Shown piece by piece: positions 42,731-51,391 of a stretch of DNA of 64,000 nt. Position 1 is the stretch's first letter. Each line of letters begins with the position of its first letter. The position numbers were made by a program, and so were the translations under genes. The notes beneath the pieces were generated by a model, which saw only the letters and a program-made list of their open reading frames with translations, was not told the origin of the DNA and searched no databases. The DNA is from Labilithrix sp. (GTDB taxonomy: Bacteria > Myxococcota_A > Polyangia > Polyangiales > Polyangiaceae). The stretch covers positions 62,001-126,000 of the forward strand of contig JAHBWE010000009.1 in assembly GCA_019637155.1 (NCBI GenBank), read 5' to 3'.

Positions 42731-44296
42731 GTGCGGGAGAGGCTCTTCGCCTTACTTTTTCGCTATCGATGGCCGCTCCTCGCGGCGGCTTTCGCGCACG
42801 GTCTCGTCGTCCATCTGCTGTTCGTCGGGTTCGCGTCGTGGGACGGCTTCGCGTACCGCGTCCCGCCGATCGTCGAGCTCGTCCAGCACGGCAGCTTTGG
42901 CTTCGAGAAGTACAACCAGTGGGCCTTCAACGGGTACCTGCCGTTCATCGAGCTCTTGCACACCCCGTTCATCGCGGTGTTCAAGCAGGCCGGCACGATC
43001 CTGGCCTTTCCGATCGTCGCCTTCCCGCTCTGCGTCTATGCGATCTTCCTCCTCGGGCGCGAGCTGACGGGAGATGCGCGGGGCGGCGCGTTCAGCGCCC
43101 TCGCCTACGCCGCGATCCCGGCGCACAACCAGCAGCCGTACTCGGGGCACATCGACTTCGTCGTCATCCCGCTCATCGCCTTCCTCACGTACGCGATCAT
43201 CCGCGCGGCGAAGGAGCCGACGCGGAAAAGCTTCCTACGCATCGTCGTGGCGATGGTGATCCTCTCGCTCTCTCGGACGACGGCGGTCTACCTCGTCGGG
43301 TTCTTCTATCCGGTCCTCGCGCTGCCGCTGTTCTTCACGCGGGACGGCTTCCGCCCGCGCCTCGTGAAGAAGAAGGAGCTCGTGCTCGCCACCCTCGCGA
43401 TCGCGTGCGGCTCCCTCCCCTCCCTCGGCATCCAGGTGTGGAAGCTCTTCCACTACGGCTCGCCGATCTACCCGTACCAGTTCCAGTTCTTCGGCGTGAA
43501 GGTCGGCAGCGGCGTGTCGACCAAGGACCTCTTCTTCTACGCCGGCCTCGCCGACGAGACGCCGGCCGCATACTGGGCGTCCTTCCGGAGCGGATGGCTC
43601 TGGCCGAGCCTCTGGCCGCCGGGGCTCTTCAGCGACTCGCGCCACTTCGGCGGCGGCTTCGTGCTCCACGTCGCGCTGCTCCTCGTCCCGACGTTCTGGC
43701 GGAAGGCGACGGCGCTCGAGAAGTGGCTCGTCGTCGGCGGCGTGCTCGTCTCGTTCCTCGCGCGCGACTACTGGCTCCCGCGCTGGGCTTACACGTTCAC
43801 GGTCGCGATCACGATCGTCATCGGGCGCGCGCTCGCGCACCTATCGCGCGAGAAGGGTCGCCGCTTGCTCTTCGCGGTCGCGACCGGGGTACTCGCGTTG
43901 CATCTCGCGCGGCCCGAGTTCGACATGTACATGACGCGCCACTCGATCGGCCCGCGCATGAACGTGGCAGGGAGCCCGTGGTTCCTCGACGGACCCGACC
44001 AGCAGGACACGTTCCCCGACGTCCACGCCCGCTTCGTGATCGTGTACTTCGTGTGGAACGGCTTCATCCTCCCGCTCTACGGACGGCGAATGACGAACGA
44101 AGTGCTCTTCAGCGTCCCGGAGGACGGGCTCGGACCCGACTGCGCGAACCTCCGCGCGATCGCAAAGCGCGAGCCGGACGTCCTCTTCATCGACGACAGC
44201 CAGCTCACGAAGCACTGCGCGCGCGAATGCGGAATGGAGGTCCCGCCCGGCAACTGCCGCGCGTGGCGCATGCTGGAGCCGGACAGCAAACCTTGA
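42731..44296 (+). CDS. GT-C-type polytopic membrane protein
   Basis: A 521-residue product from GTG 42731, with about ten membrane helices. The loop after the first helix holds FASWDGFAYR, the acidic position typical of lipid-linked-sugar transferases. A large extracytoplasmic part spans about 235-300 and a soluble C-terminal region has two Cys pairs. It belongs with the other glycan genes, but sugar and acceptor are unknown. Confidence 0.8.
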   Translation: MRERLFALLFRYRWPLLAAAFAHGLVVHLLFVGFASWDGFAYRVPPIVELVQHGSFGFEKYNQWAFNGYLPFIELLHTPFIAVFKQAGTILAFPIVAFPLCVYAIFLLGRELTGDARGGAFSALAYAAIPAHNQQPYSGHIDFVVIPLIAFLTYAIIRAAKEPTRKSFLRIVVAMVILSLSRTTAVYLVGFFYPVLALPLFFTRDGFRPRLVKKKELVLATLAIACGSLPSLGIQVWKLFHYGSPIYPYQFQFFGVKVGSGVSTKDLFFYAGLADETPAAYWASFRSGWLWPSLWPPGLFSDSRHFGGGFVLHVALLLVPTFWRKATALEKWLVVGGVLVSFLARDYWLPRWAYTFTVAITIVIGRALAHLSREKGRRLLFAVATGVLALHLARPEFDMYMTRHSIGPRMNVAGSPWFLDGPDQQDTFPDVHARFVIVYFVWNGFILPLYGRRMTNEVLFSVPEDGLGPDCANLRAIAKREPDVLFIDDSQLTKHCARECGMEVPPGNCRAWRMLEPDSKP

Positions 44297-44937
44297 CGTG
44301 GACGCGACCGTGACTCCATGCGCATCCTCGCGTTTTGTCCGGCGGTGGCGCGGAGCTACTAGGGTCGCCGCGTGGAGATCGTCGCGGGTCGCGTTTCGTT
44401 CGGCGCGATGGCGCGTGGCTGCTCGGCGCTGCGCGAACGGAGAGATGGAGTGGGAGCTGGACCAGCGCAACGCCGGCGAGGAGCCGCTGCCGTCCGAGTC
44501 TCATGACTACCGTGGAGCGATCCCGGCGCGCGAGCAAGACTCGTTGCCTCCACCGCGCTCGCGCGCTTCCTCAGATCGGCGCCGTCGTGCGGCTGGTTCC
44601 CGCCATCCGGAAGACGTTTTCAGTACAACGCCGCCTTCAAGATGGCGCTCTGGTCTGCGCGGGAGACGAACCCGTCATGGCACTACCAGAGCACCCTCGC
44701 GGTCATGGAGGTGCGGTGCGCCTCTCGTGCTCTTCGATGGACCGACACGAACGCGGTCACGGGAGGATCGCTTCGGCGCGGAGAGTCTCGCCGCCGTCGG
44801 CGCCGAGCCGGACGACGCGGAGGGTCGCGGTCGACGAGCCCTCTCCCGCGACGAACACCGACGTCGCGTCGAGGGCGACGGCATCCGGCCGGAAGTCGAG
44901 GCCTGACAACACGACCAGGCGCGAAGGCCCCGCGTCG
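44297..44937. other. Decayed or non-coding stretch
   Basis: About 640 bases with no intact gene. Two pieces look like former coding sequence: on the plus strand around 44540-44740 a protein-like run containing FQYNAAFKMALWSARETNPS with no proper start or stop, and on the minus strand 44757-44920 (listed separately). Neither matches a family I know. The stretch separates the GT-C gene from the convergent propeller lipoprotein gene. Confidence 0.5.
44757..44920 (-). pseudogene. 3' fragment of a lost propeller-like gene
   Basis: A stretch of about 54 codons ending in Ile-Leu-Pro-stop at 44757. It contains LVVLSGLDFRPDAVALDAT and VFVAGEGSS, which reads like blades of a beta-propeller. Its frame runs back into the end of the propeller lipoprotein gene at 44938 but in a different phase, so it is not that gene's continuation. 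GTG or TTG starts inside would give only about 50 residues. Confidence 0.4.
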
Positions 44938-46791
44938 CTACTCGCAGATGCCGGAGGGCCAGGGCGAGCTTCCGCTTCGGCGCGGGCCGCGCATGTCGCC
45001 GTCCCAGTCGTCGCCCATCGAGAAGCCGCCGCCGGGAGAGGACATGTCGACCGTGCGCGGGACGCAGCGACCGATGACGACGTCGGCCAGCGGCGCGACG
45101 TTGGCCCGCTCGAGCGCGAACGCGCGCACGTTCGAGTCCGAGACGGCGATGAGCTCCTTCATCGAAGGGCTGTCGCGCCGGATCGCGCGCCGTGGATTGC
45201 CCGGTACGGGGAAGAACGACGTCGCCTCGAGCGAGCTCGGGGTCCAGCGAAGGAGCTGGATGCCGGCGCCGGCGGCGCCGCAGTCTCCGTTGCCGGAGGA
45301 GAACGGGACCGCGATGACGCCGTCCTGGAAGATGCGGAACGCCTTCTGGATCCGATCCTGATCTTCGGCGAGGACCGCGCTCGTGACCTGGCTGTCCGCG
45401 AACATGTTCCTCGGGCCGAAGTTGACGCGCTCGATCATGGAGGGCGACTTCGCGTCGGCGACGTCGAACAGCGACACGTTGAGGCTGCCGGCCGTGCTCT
45501 CGCGGTCGAGGCCGAGCGCGAGGAGACGGTCGCCGCGCGGCTCGAGGTGGAACACCCAACCCGGGATCTCGAGCCCGGCCCCCTGCGTCGGCTGCGCCGG
45601 ATCGGTGAAGTCGAGCACGAAGAGCGGATCGCGCACGATCATCGGCTCGGTGTACGCGGTGATCACGTAGCCGCGCTTGCCGTCGAAGCGCACCGACTTG
45701 AGGCCCTCGAGCTTCGGGAGCTGCATCGTCATGTGGCCGACGCGGACGATCGAGGTGCTCGACTCGATGCGGAACACGTCGACGTCGGGGAAGGCCTCGC
45801 CGTTCAGCGTACGGCTGACGCCGCGCTGGCTCACGACGCGGAGGAAGCCGTCGCTCTCATCCATCTGCCAGCGGCTCATCGCCGGCCCGGCGACGGAGAT
45901 CTTCGCGCCGCGCGCGAGGTGGCCGGCCTTGTCGCTGATGTCGATGACCTCGATGACGCCTTCGTTCGTCGTCGTCCCTGCCGCCTCGGCGAGGCCGCCG
46001 ATGTAGAGGCGCTCCTTGCTCGCGGAGACGCTGCGACGCCAGGGAGCGAGCATGGTCGGCGACGGCGCGACGGCCGACTCGAACGAGACCTGCTCGATCT
46101 GCCGCGGCGCCGACGCGTCGCTGATGTCGAAGCTCGTGACGAGCGTGCGCGGGGTCGTGCTGCAGTGCCAGCACGCCGCGTTCTCGTAGGTGGCGAGGTA
46201 GAGGATGTTGCCGACGATGCGCGAGTCGGCGATCTCGCCCGGCACCTTGAAGGACGCGAGGATGCGCATCGAGCCCGGCGCCGTGACGTCGACGGCATGG
46301 ACGGCAGCGCCCGCGGCCTTGTCGTCGACGTAGATCGTGTTTTCGTCCTCGGGGAGCGGCGCCTGGAGGTCGCCGTCGCCCTTCAGCGCTCGGTTCGACA
46401 TCGTGAGGAGGACGTCGCCGCGCCGGTACATCTCGAACGGCTCCCCCGGCAGCGCGAGCTTGCCCAGCAACGAGAGCTTGCCCGGCTCCGCGGCGTCGAC
46501 GACGGCGAGCGTGCCGCTCTTCGAGAGCGCGTAGATGCGATCCGTCACGTCGTCGAGCTGGACGACGTCGGCCTCGGAGATCGCCCGGCTGGCGGCCGCG
46601 CCGCTGTTGGTGCTTCCTGCCGACGGAGCGAACGCGCCCGAGGACGAGCCGGACCGCGCGTCATCGGCCCCCGTGCGGTCAGACGCGGGAACGGCGAAGG
46701 TGGAGCAGTCGCTCTTTCCGCTGCAACCGGAGAGGGCGGCGAGGGCGACGGCGAGGGCAGCGGCGAGTCCGAGACGGGTCGAGCGAAGCAT
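44938..46791 (-). CDS. Beta-propeller-domain lipoprotein
   Basis: A 617-residue lipoprotein: signal with Leu-Ser-Gly-Cys (Cys23), a Ser/Gly/Ala linker and then a long propeller region (about 65-590). It resembles the secreted 'Beta_propel' family: ISEADVVQLDDVTDRIYALS, TLAVVDAAEPGKL, and later RGDRLLALGLDRES and FVLDFTDPAQPTQ. A CWHC pair near residue 205 could bind metal or form a disulphide. It is predicted to be an envelope protein with no catalytic motif. A 188 bp gap separates its start from the divergent methyltransferase gene at 46980. Confidence 0.85.
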   Translation of the reverse strand: MLRSTRLGLAAALAVALAALSGCSGKSDCSTFAVPASDRTGADDARSGSSSGAFAPSAGSTNSGAAASRAISEADVVQLDDVTDRIYALSKSGTLAVVDAAEPGKLSLLGKLALPGEPFEMYRRGDVLLTMSNRALKGDGDLQAPLPEDENTIYVDDKAAGAAVHAVDVTAPGSMRILASFKVPGEIADSRIVGNILYLATYENAACWHCSTTPRTLVTSFDISDASAPRQIEQVSFESAVAPSPTMLAPWRRSVSASKERLYIGGLAEAAGTTTNEGVIEVIDISDKAGHLARGAKISVAGPAMSRWQMDESDGFLRVVSQRGVSRTLNGEAFPDVDVFRIESSTSIVRVGHMTMQLPKLEGLKSVRFDGKRGYVITAYTEPMIVRDPLFVLDFTDPAQPTQGAGLEIPGWVFHLEPRGDRLLALGLDRESTAGSLNVSLFDVADAKSPSMIERVNFGPRNMFADSQVTSAVLAEDQDRIQKAFRIFQDGVIAVPFSSGNGDCGAAGAGIQLLRWTPSSLEATSFFPVPGNPRRAIRRDSPSMKELIAVSDSNVRAFALERANVAPLADVVIGRCVPRTVDMSSPGGGFSMGDDWDGDMRGPRRSGSSPWPSGICE

Positions 46792-46979
46792 GGTTCCTTG
46801 GGAGCCTCCGTCCCTCCCCGTAGCGACGCCCGGGCCACGCGCGATTCGAGCCTATTTCCCGTGCGGTTCGCGCTCTCGCTCCCCTCCGAGGCGACAGCCG
46901 AGTCGGACTGTGCCGCGCGTGGCACACGTCGCGGGCGGGACGCGGCTCGGCGGAAGTGGTACGTGGCCTCCTCGCAGCG

Positions 46980-47729
46980 ATGGACCTGAAGGAGCAGCAC
47001 GACAACCACTCCCGGCATCCGTGGGAGCTGAGTCGGTTCGACTTCTTCGCGCGGTGCCTCGAGACGAGCCGTCCGTCGAAGCCGCACACGATCCTCGACG
47101 TCGGCGCCGGAGATGCCTGGTTCTCGAAGCGGCTCCTCGGACAGCTCCCCGACGACGCGCGCGTCACCTGCTGGGACAGCGGCTACGAGCGCCTCGGCGC
47201 GAGCGCGGCCGCGCGGCTCGCGACCTCGCGGATCGAGCTCGTCCACGAGCAGCCGGGCGGCACCTTCGACGTCGTCCTCATGCTCGACGTCCTCGAGCAC
47301 GTCCCGGACGACGTCGAGTTCCTGCGCTCCATCGTGGCGCGGAACATGAGCGCGACCTCGACCCTGCTCCTCAGCGTCCCCGCCTGGCAGAGCCTCCGGT
47401 CTTCGCACGACCTCGCGCTCGAGCACTGCCGCCGCTACAGCCCCGCAACAGCGACGTCCGTGCTCGAGAGCGCGGGCCTCCACATCCGCGCCTCTGGCGG
47501 ACTGTTCCACTCCTTCCTCGCTCCGCGCGCGCTGCAGGTCCTGAAGGAGCGCGTCTTCCCGCCCGCGCCCGGCGGCGAGCGTCCGAGCAGCGAGTGGCGC
47601 GGCGGTCCCGCGCTGACGGCGGCGATCCACGCCGCGTTGCGGATCGACAACCGCTTGTCGCGCTGGTCGAGCCTGGCCAAGCTCGACGTCCCCGGGCTGA
47701 GCTGGTGGGCGGTATGCGAACGAGCGTAG
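46980..47729 (+). CDS. Class I SAM-dependent methyltransferase, first gene of the glycan unit
   Basis: A 249-residue enzyme from ATG 46980 (GTG 46956 possible). Motif I is ILDVGAGDAWFSKRLL, the acidic strand is CWDSGYERL, and DVVLMLDVLEHVPDD is the post-I strand. The Ubie/SpsA-like layout suggests sugar or lipid methylation. Its 3' end overlaps the GT2 gene start by 16 bp. It begins the co-directional run that goes on through the heptose genes to 54959. Confidence 0.87.
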   Translation: MDLKEQHDNHSRHPWELSRFDFFARCLETSRPSKPHTILDVGAGDAWFSKRLLGQLPDDARVTCWDSGYERLGASAAARLATSRIELVHEQPGGTFDVVLMLDVLEHVPDDVEFLRSIVARNMSATSTLLLSVPAWQSLRSSHDLALEHCRRYSPATATSVLESAGLHIRASGGLFHSFLAPRALQVLKERVFPPAPGGERPSSEWRGGPALTAAIHAALRIDNRLSRWSSLAKLDVPGLSWWAVCERA

Positions 47730-48511
47730 TCGTCGTCCCTTGCTACAACGAGCGCGCGCGCCTCTCGCGCCGGCTCATCGAGGAGCTCGCGACAGGACCG
47801 CGCGTGCTCCTGGTCGACGACGGATCGACGGACGACACCGCGACGATGCTCCGCGCGCTCGCGGCCGAGATCGACGGCGTCGAGTGCCTCATCCAGCCGG
47901 TGAACGCGGGCAAGGCGGAGGCCGTCCGCGCGGGCATGCAGCTCGCGATCGACAACGGCGCGCAGCTCGTGGGCTACGCCGACGCCGACTTCGCGACCGG
48001 TCCCACCGAGATCAAGCGCCTCTGCGACGAGCTGTTGCGCTCGAAGCTCGACGTCGTCCTCGGCTCGCGCGTGCGGCGGATGGGCGCGATCATCGATCGT
48101 TCTCCCATCCGCCACGTCGCCGGGCGCGTCTTCGCGACGATGGCGTCGGTGACGCTCGGCCTCCCGGTCTACGACACGCAGTGCGGCGCGAAGTGGTTCC
48201 GGGCCACGCCGCGGCTGGTGCGCGCGTTGGAGGAGCCGTTCACCACGCGTTGGGCCTTCGACGTCGAGCTGCTCGGACGCCTGCTCCAGGAGGACGGATC
48301 GGAGCCGCTCCGGATCCTGGAGCTCCCGCTCGTCCGCTGGCAGGACGTGGGGGGCTCGAAGCTGAGCGTCGTCGGCATGCTCCGCGTCTTCGGCGAAGGG
48401 GGCCTCTTGATGGTCCGCTCCTTCCAGCTGCGCTCGCGCCGCCGCTGGGACCCGGGGACGGTGACGATCGCCTCGGCCTCGGCCGAATCGGTCGATTCTC
48501 CCTCGCCTTGA
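47714..48511 (+). CDS. Family 2 glycosyltransferase (polyprenyl-phosphate sugar synthase-like)
   Basis: A 265-residue GT2 with a GT-A fold: VVVPCYNERARL, the LLVDDGSTDDT nucleotide site, GYADADFATGP (DxD) and a QCGAKWFR/TTRWAFDVELLGRL region typical of ALG5/dolichyl-phosphate-glucose synthases. No membrane helices, so it likely makes a lipid-phosphate sugar at the inner membrane for the GT-C enzymes coded nearby. The ATG at 47714 lies within the end of the methyltransferase gene, indicating coupling. Confidence 0.9.
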   Translation: MRTSVVVVPCYNERARLSRRLIEELATGPRVLLVDDGSTDDTATMLRALAAEIDGVECLIQPVNAGKAEAVRAGMQLAIDNGAQLVGYADADFATGPTEIKRLCDELLRSKLDVVLGSRVRRMGAIIDRSPIRHVAGRVFATMASVTLGLPVYDTQCGAKWFRATPRLVRALEEPFTTRWAFDVELLGRLLQEDGSEPLRILELPLVRWQDVGGSKLSVVGMLRVFGEGGLLMVRSFQLRSRRRWDPGTVTIASASAESVDSPSP

Positions 48512-48531
48512 CCGACAAAAACCGCCGTGGC

Positions 48532-48537
48532 AAGGAG
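48532..48537 (+). promoter_or_regulatory. Ribosome binding site deciding the GT9 start
   Basis: AAGGAG lies seven bases before the ATG at 48545. The frame also offers GTG 48527, but that start would place the site inside the coding region, so 48545 is preferred. Confidence 0.75.
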
Positions 48538-48544
48538 CAACGCG

Positions 48545-49789
48545 ATGCTTGACGTAAAGATGATGCGCAAGGTCGACGCCGTCGTCGGCAACGCCATCTG
48601 CTCGGCGCTCGCGGTCGGCAAACGTCTCAAGCGCCCCTTCATGCAGCCGGTCACGGCCTACAAGAAGATCTGCGTCATGAAGTTCTTCGGCATGGGCTCC
48701 ATCGTGGTGGCCACGCCGAGCCTGCGCGCGCTGCGCGATCAGTTCCCCGGCGCCGAGATCCACTTCGTCACCTTCAAGGGCAACAAGGAGCTCCTCGAGA
48801 TCCTGGGGCTCACCGACAAACACTACTTCGTCGACAACTCGAGCCCGCAGGCGTTCGTCGCTTCGACGCTCAAGGTCGCGCGTGACCTCCGCGCCGCGGG
48901 GTGCGACCTCGTCATCGACCTCGAGTTCTACGCCAAGTTCCCGCTCGTCCTCGCGAGCCTCGGCAACATCCCGCAGAAGGCCGGCTTCTACCTCAACCCC
49001 GAGCCCTGGCGTCGCGAGCTCCTCGACGTGCCCGGTTGGTACAACCACTACTTCCACACAAAAGACATTTTCCTCTCCCTCGTCTATTTGCTCGCAAAAG
49101 ACGATTTCTACTACCTCGAATTCGCCGAGTTCGCTGCAAAATACACCTATCCGCGCGTCAGCCCGGCGGAGGCGTCGCTCGCCGCGGTGTGGAGCAAGCT
49201 CGCCGCGCACGGCGTCGGCAAGAACGGTCGCGTCTTCGTGATCAACCCGAACACGTCGCCGGAGCTCGCGCCCGAGGCCCGGAAGTGGCCCGCGGAGCGG
49301 TACGGCGAGCTCGCGCGGCTGCTCCTCGCCGAGTACCCCGAGGCCTGCGTCGCGTTCATCGGGACGAAGGGGGAGGCCGCCTACGTCGAGGCCGTCGCGA
49401 GGACCACGCGCGACCCGCGGGCCTTCAGCATGGCCGGCGAGCTGAACCTCCGCGAGCTCCTCGCGCTCTTCAGCATCACCGACGTGCTCGTCTCGAACGA
49501 CAGCGGCCCGATGCACCTCGCCTGCCTCGTCGACACGCCGACGGTGGGCCTCTTCTTCGCCGACACGCCCACGCTCTTCGCGCCGATCGGCTCGCGCGTC
49601 GCGTCGATCGCGCCGAACCTCTATTCGATGCCGCTCTTCACCGTCTACAACGGCAAGGACGTGGTCGTCGGCCGCAAATCGGAGGCGGTGCGCAACACCG
49701 CCGCGTGCACGGTCTCGGTCAAGGAAGTGTTCGAGCGCACGCGGCCCGTCATCTCGCCCGCGCCGCGCGCCGCCGCGGTCATGAACTGA
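48545..49789 (+). CDS. Family 9 glycosyltransferase (heptosyltransferase-like)
   Basis: A 414-residue GT-B enzyme of the ADP-heptose:LPS heptosyltransferase family. The N-terminal domain has the family-like FFGMGSIVVATPSLRALRDQFP. The C-terminal domain has VINPNTSPELAPEARKWP, the GT9 loop RKWPAERYGELA, VAFIGTKGE and VSNDSGPMHLA. An NDSGPMHL motif of this kind contacts the nucleotide sugar in the family. A TGATG overlap joins it to the GmhA-HldE fusion gene that should supply its donor. Confidence 0.9.
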   Translation: MLDVKMMRKVDAVVGNAICSALAVGKRLKRPFMQPVTAYKKICVMKFFGMGSIVVATPSLRALRDQFPGAEIHFVTFKGNKELLEILGLTDKHYFVDNSSPQAFVASTLKVARDLRAAGCDLVIDLEFYAKFPLVLASLGNIPQKAGFYLNPEPWRRELLDVPGWYNHYFHTKDIFLSLVYLLAKDDFYYLEFAEFAAKYTYPRVSPAEASLAAVWSKLAAHGVGKNGRVFVINPNTSPELAPEARKWPAERYGELARLLLAEYPEACVAFIGTKGEAAYVEAVARTTRDPRAFSMAGELNLRELLALFSITDVLVSNDSGPMHLACLVDTPTVGLFFADTPTLFAPIGSRVASIAPNLYSMPLFTVYNGKDVVVGRKSEAVRNTAACTVSVKEVFERTRPVISPAPRAAAVMN

Positions 49790-50871
49790 TGTCCACGCGC
49801 GCCCTCGAGCTCCTGCTCGCCACCTCCGTCCGCGACGGCGTCCAGGCGCGGAGCGCGCTGCTCCAGCGCTGCGCGAAGGACATCCTCGCCGCGTGCGCGC
49901 TCGTCGTCGACTGCCTCCGCGCCGGCAACAAGGTCCTCTTCTGCGGCAACGGCGGGAGCGCGGCCGACGCGCAGCACCTCGCCGCCGAGCTCGTCGGCCG
50001 CTACGTCACCGAGCGCCGCGCGCTCCCGGGCATCGCGCTCACGGTCGACACCTCGATCCTCACCGCGGTCGGCAACGACTACGGGTTCGAGCGCGTCTTC
50101 GCGCGGCAGGTCGAGGCGCTCGGGCAGAAGGGCGACGTCCTCGTCGCGATCACGACGAGCGGCGGCTCCCCGAACGTGCTCGCCGCGATCGAGTCCGCGC
50201 GCGCGCGCGGGGTGAAGGTCCTCGGCCTCACCGGCGCGAAGGGCACGAAGCTCGCGGCCTCGTGCGACGCCTGCGTCGCGGTGCCCTCGCGCGTCACGTC
50301 GCGCATCCAGGAGTGCCACATCATGATCGGGCACGTCCTCTGCGAAGCGGTCGACGCGGCGTTCGAGGAGCACGGCGTCGCGGCTCCCGCCAGCGGCGCC
50401 GCGCCGAAGGTGCTCTCGCGCGACGACCTCGCGCTCCTGCGGCAGCAGACGAGGCACGACAAGAAGACGATCGTCTGGACGAACGGCGTGTTCGACGTGC
50501 TCCACGCCGGGCACCTCTCGTCGCTCAGGGCCGCGCGCGCGCACGGCGACGTCCTCGTCGTGGGGGTGAACGCCGACGAGACGGTGCGCGCGGCGAAGGG
50601 TGAAGGCCGGCCGATCTTCCCGCTGGCGGAGCGGCTCGAGATGCTCGCGGCGCTCGAGCTCGTCGACTTCGTGCACGCGTTCGCGGAGCCGACGCCGGAG
50701 GAGGCCCTCGGTCAGCTGAGGCCCGACGTCCACTGCAAGGGCGCCGACTACGCCGCCAAGCCGATCCCCGAGCGCGCGGTCGTCGAGGCGCACGGCGGCA
50801 AGGTCGTGCTCCTGCCGCTCGTCCCCCAGCGCTCGACGACGAGCGCGATCGCGGCGCTCCTCGCGAAGTGA
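49789..50871 (+). CDS. Fusion of sedoheptulose-7-phosphate isomerase (GmhA) and heptose-1-phosphate adenylyl/cytidylyltransferase (HldE C-terminal half)
   Basis: A 360-residue bifunctional protein. Residues 1-195 are a SIS-domain isomerase: FCGNGGSAADAQHLAAEL with zinc ligands His63 and Glu67, TTSGGSPNV, and HIMIGHVLCE (His177, His182). Residues about 222-360 are the nucleotidyltransferase half found in HldE/RfaE2: TNGVFDVLHAGHL with HxGH 239-242, and VPQRSTTSA. In Escherichia coli GmhA is separate and this domain is attached to the HldE kinase, so here the first and last steps of ADP-heptose synthesis are joined. It is coupled by TGATG to the GT9 gene; gmhB-like and hldA-like genes follow. 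Confidence 0.92.
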   Translation: MSTRALELLLATSVRDGVQARSALLQRCAKDILAACALVVDCLRAGNKVLFCGNGGSAADAQHLAAELVGRYVTERRALPGIALTVDTSILTAVGNDYGFERVFARQVEALGQKGDVLVAITTSGGSPNVLAAIESARARGVKVLGLTGAKGTKLAASCDACVAVPSRVTSRIQECHIMIGHVLCEAVDAAFEEHGVAAPASGAAPKVLSRDDLALLRQQTRHDKKTIVWTNGVFDVLHAGHLSSLRAARAHGDVLVVGVNADETVRAAKGEGRPIFPLAERLEMLAALELVDFVHAFAEPTPEEALGQLRPDVHCKGADYAAKPIPERAVVEAHGGKVVLLPLVPQRSTTSAIAALLAK

Positions 50872-50872
50872 A

Positions 50873-51382
50873 GTGAAGCGCGCGCTCTTCCTCGATCGCG
50901 ACGGCACGCTCGTCGTCGACACCGGCTATCCGCGCGATCCCGCGATCGTCACGCTGCTCCCCGGCGTGGGGACCGCGCTCCGCGAGGCGAAGGCGCTCGG
51001 CTTCGAGCTCGTCGTCGTCTCGAACCAGTCCGGCGTCGCGCGCGGGATCATCGCGCCGGAGGAGCTCGCGGCCGTGACGGCGCGGGTCGGCGAGCTCCTC
51101 GCGGCGGAGGGCGTCGTCCTCGACGACGTCCGCTACTGCCGCCACGGACCCGACGACGGCTGCGCCTGCCGCAAACCGCGCCCGGGCATGCTCCAGGACG
51201 CCGCCGCCGCGCGCGCTATCGACCTGACGCGGTCCGTCATGGTAGGAGACCGCGACTCGGACATGCTCGCCGGCCACGCGGCCGGCTGCACGACCGTCAT
51301 CGTCGGAGGAGCGAGCGTGAACGCTGACTACGCCATCGGATCGTTCGAAGCGCTGGTCCCGATCCTGCGCTCGCTCGGCTAG
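50873..51382 (+). CDS. gmhB: D-glycero-D-manno-heptose-1,7-bisphosphate 7-phosphatase
   Basis: A 169-residue HAD-superfamily phosphatase starting at GTG, one base after the stop of the GmhA-HldE gene. It has LFLDRDGTL (nucleophile and acid), VVVSNQSGVARG, the zinc-binding CRHGPDDGCACRKPRPG loop typical of GmhB, and MVGDRDSDM. It removes the 7-phosphate of the bisphosphate before nucleotidyl transfer. Length fits the family. Confidence 0.92.
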   Translation: MKRALFLDRDGTLVVDTGYPRDPAIVTLLPGVGTALREAKALGFELVVVSNQSGVARGIIAPEELAAVTARVGELLAAEGVVLDDVRYCRHGPDDGCACRKPRPGMLQDAAAARAIDLTRSVMVGDRDSDMLAGHAAGCTTVIVGGASVNADYAIGSFEALVPILRSLG

Positions 51383-51391
51383 GTCGCTTCG

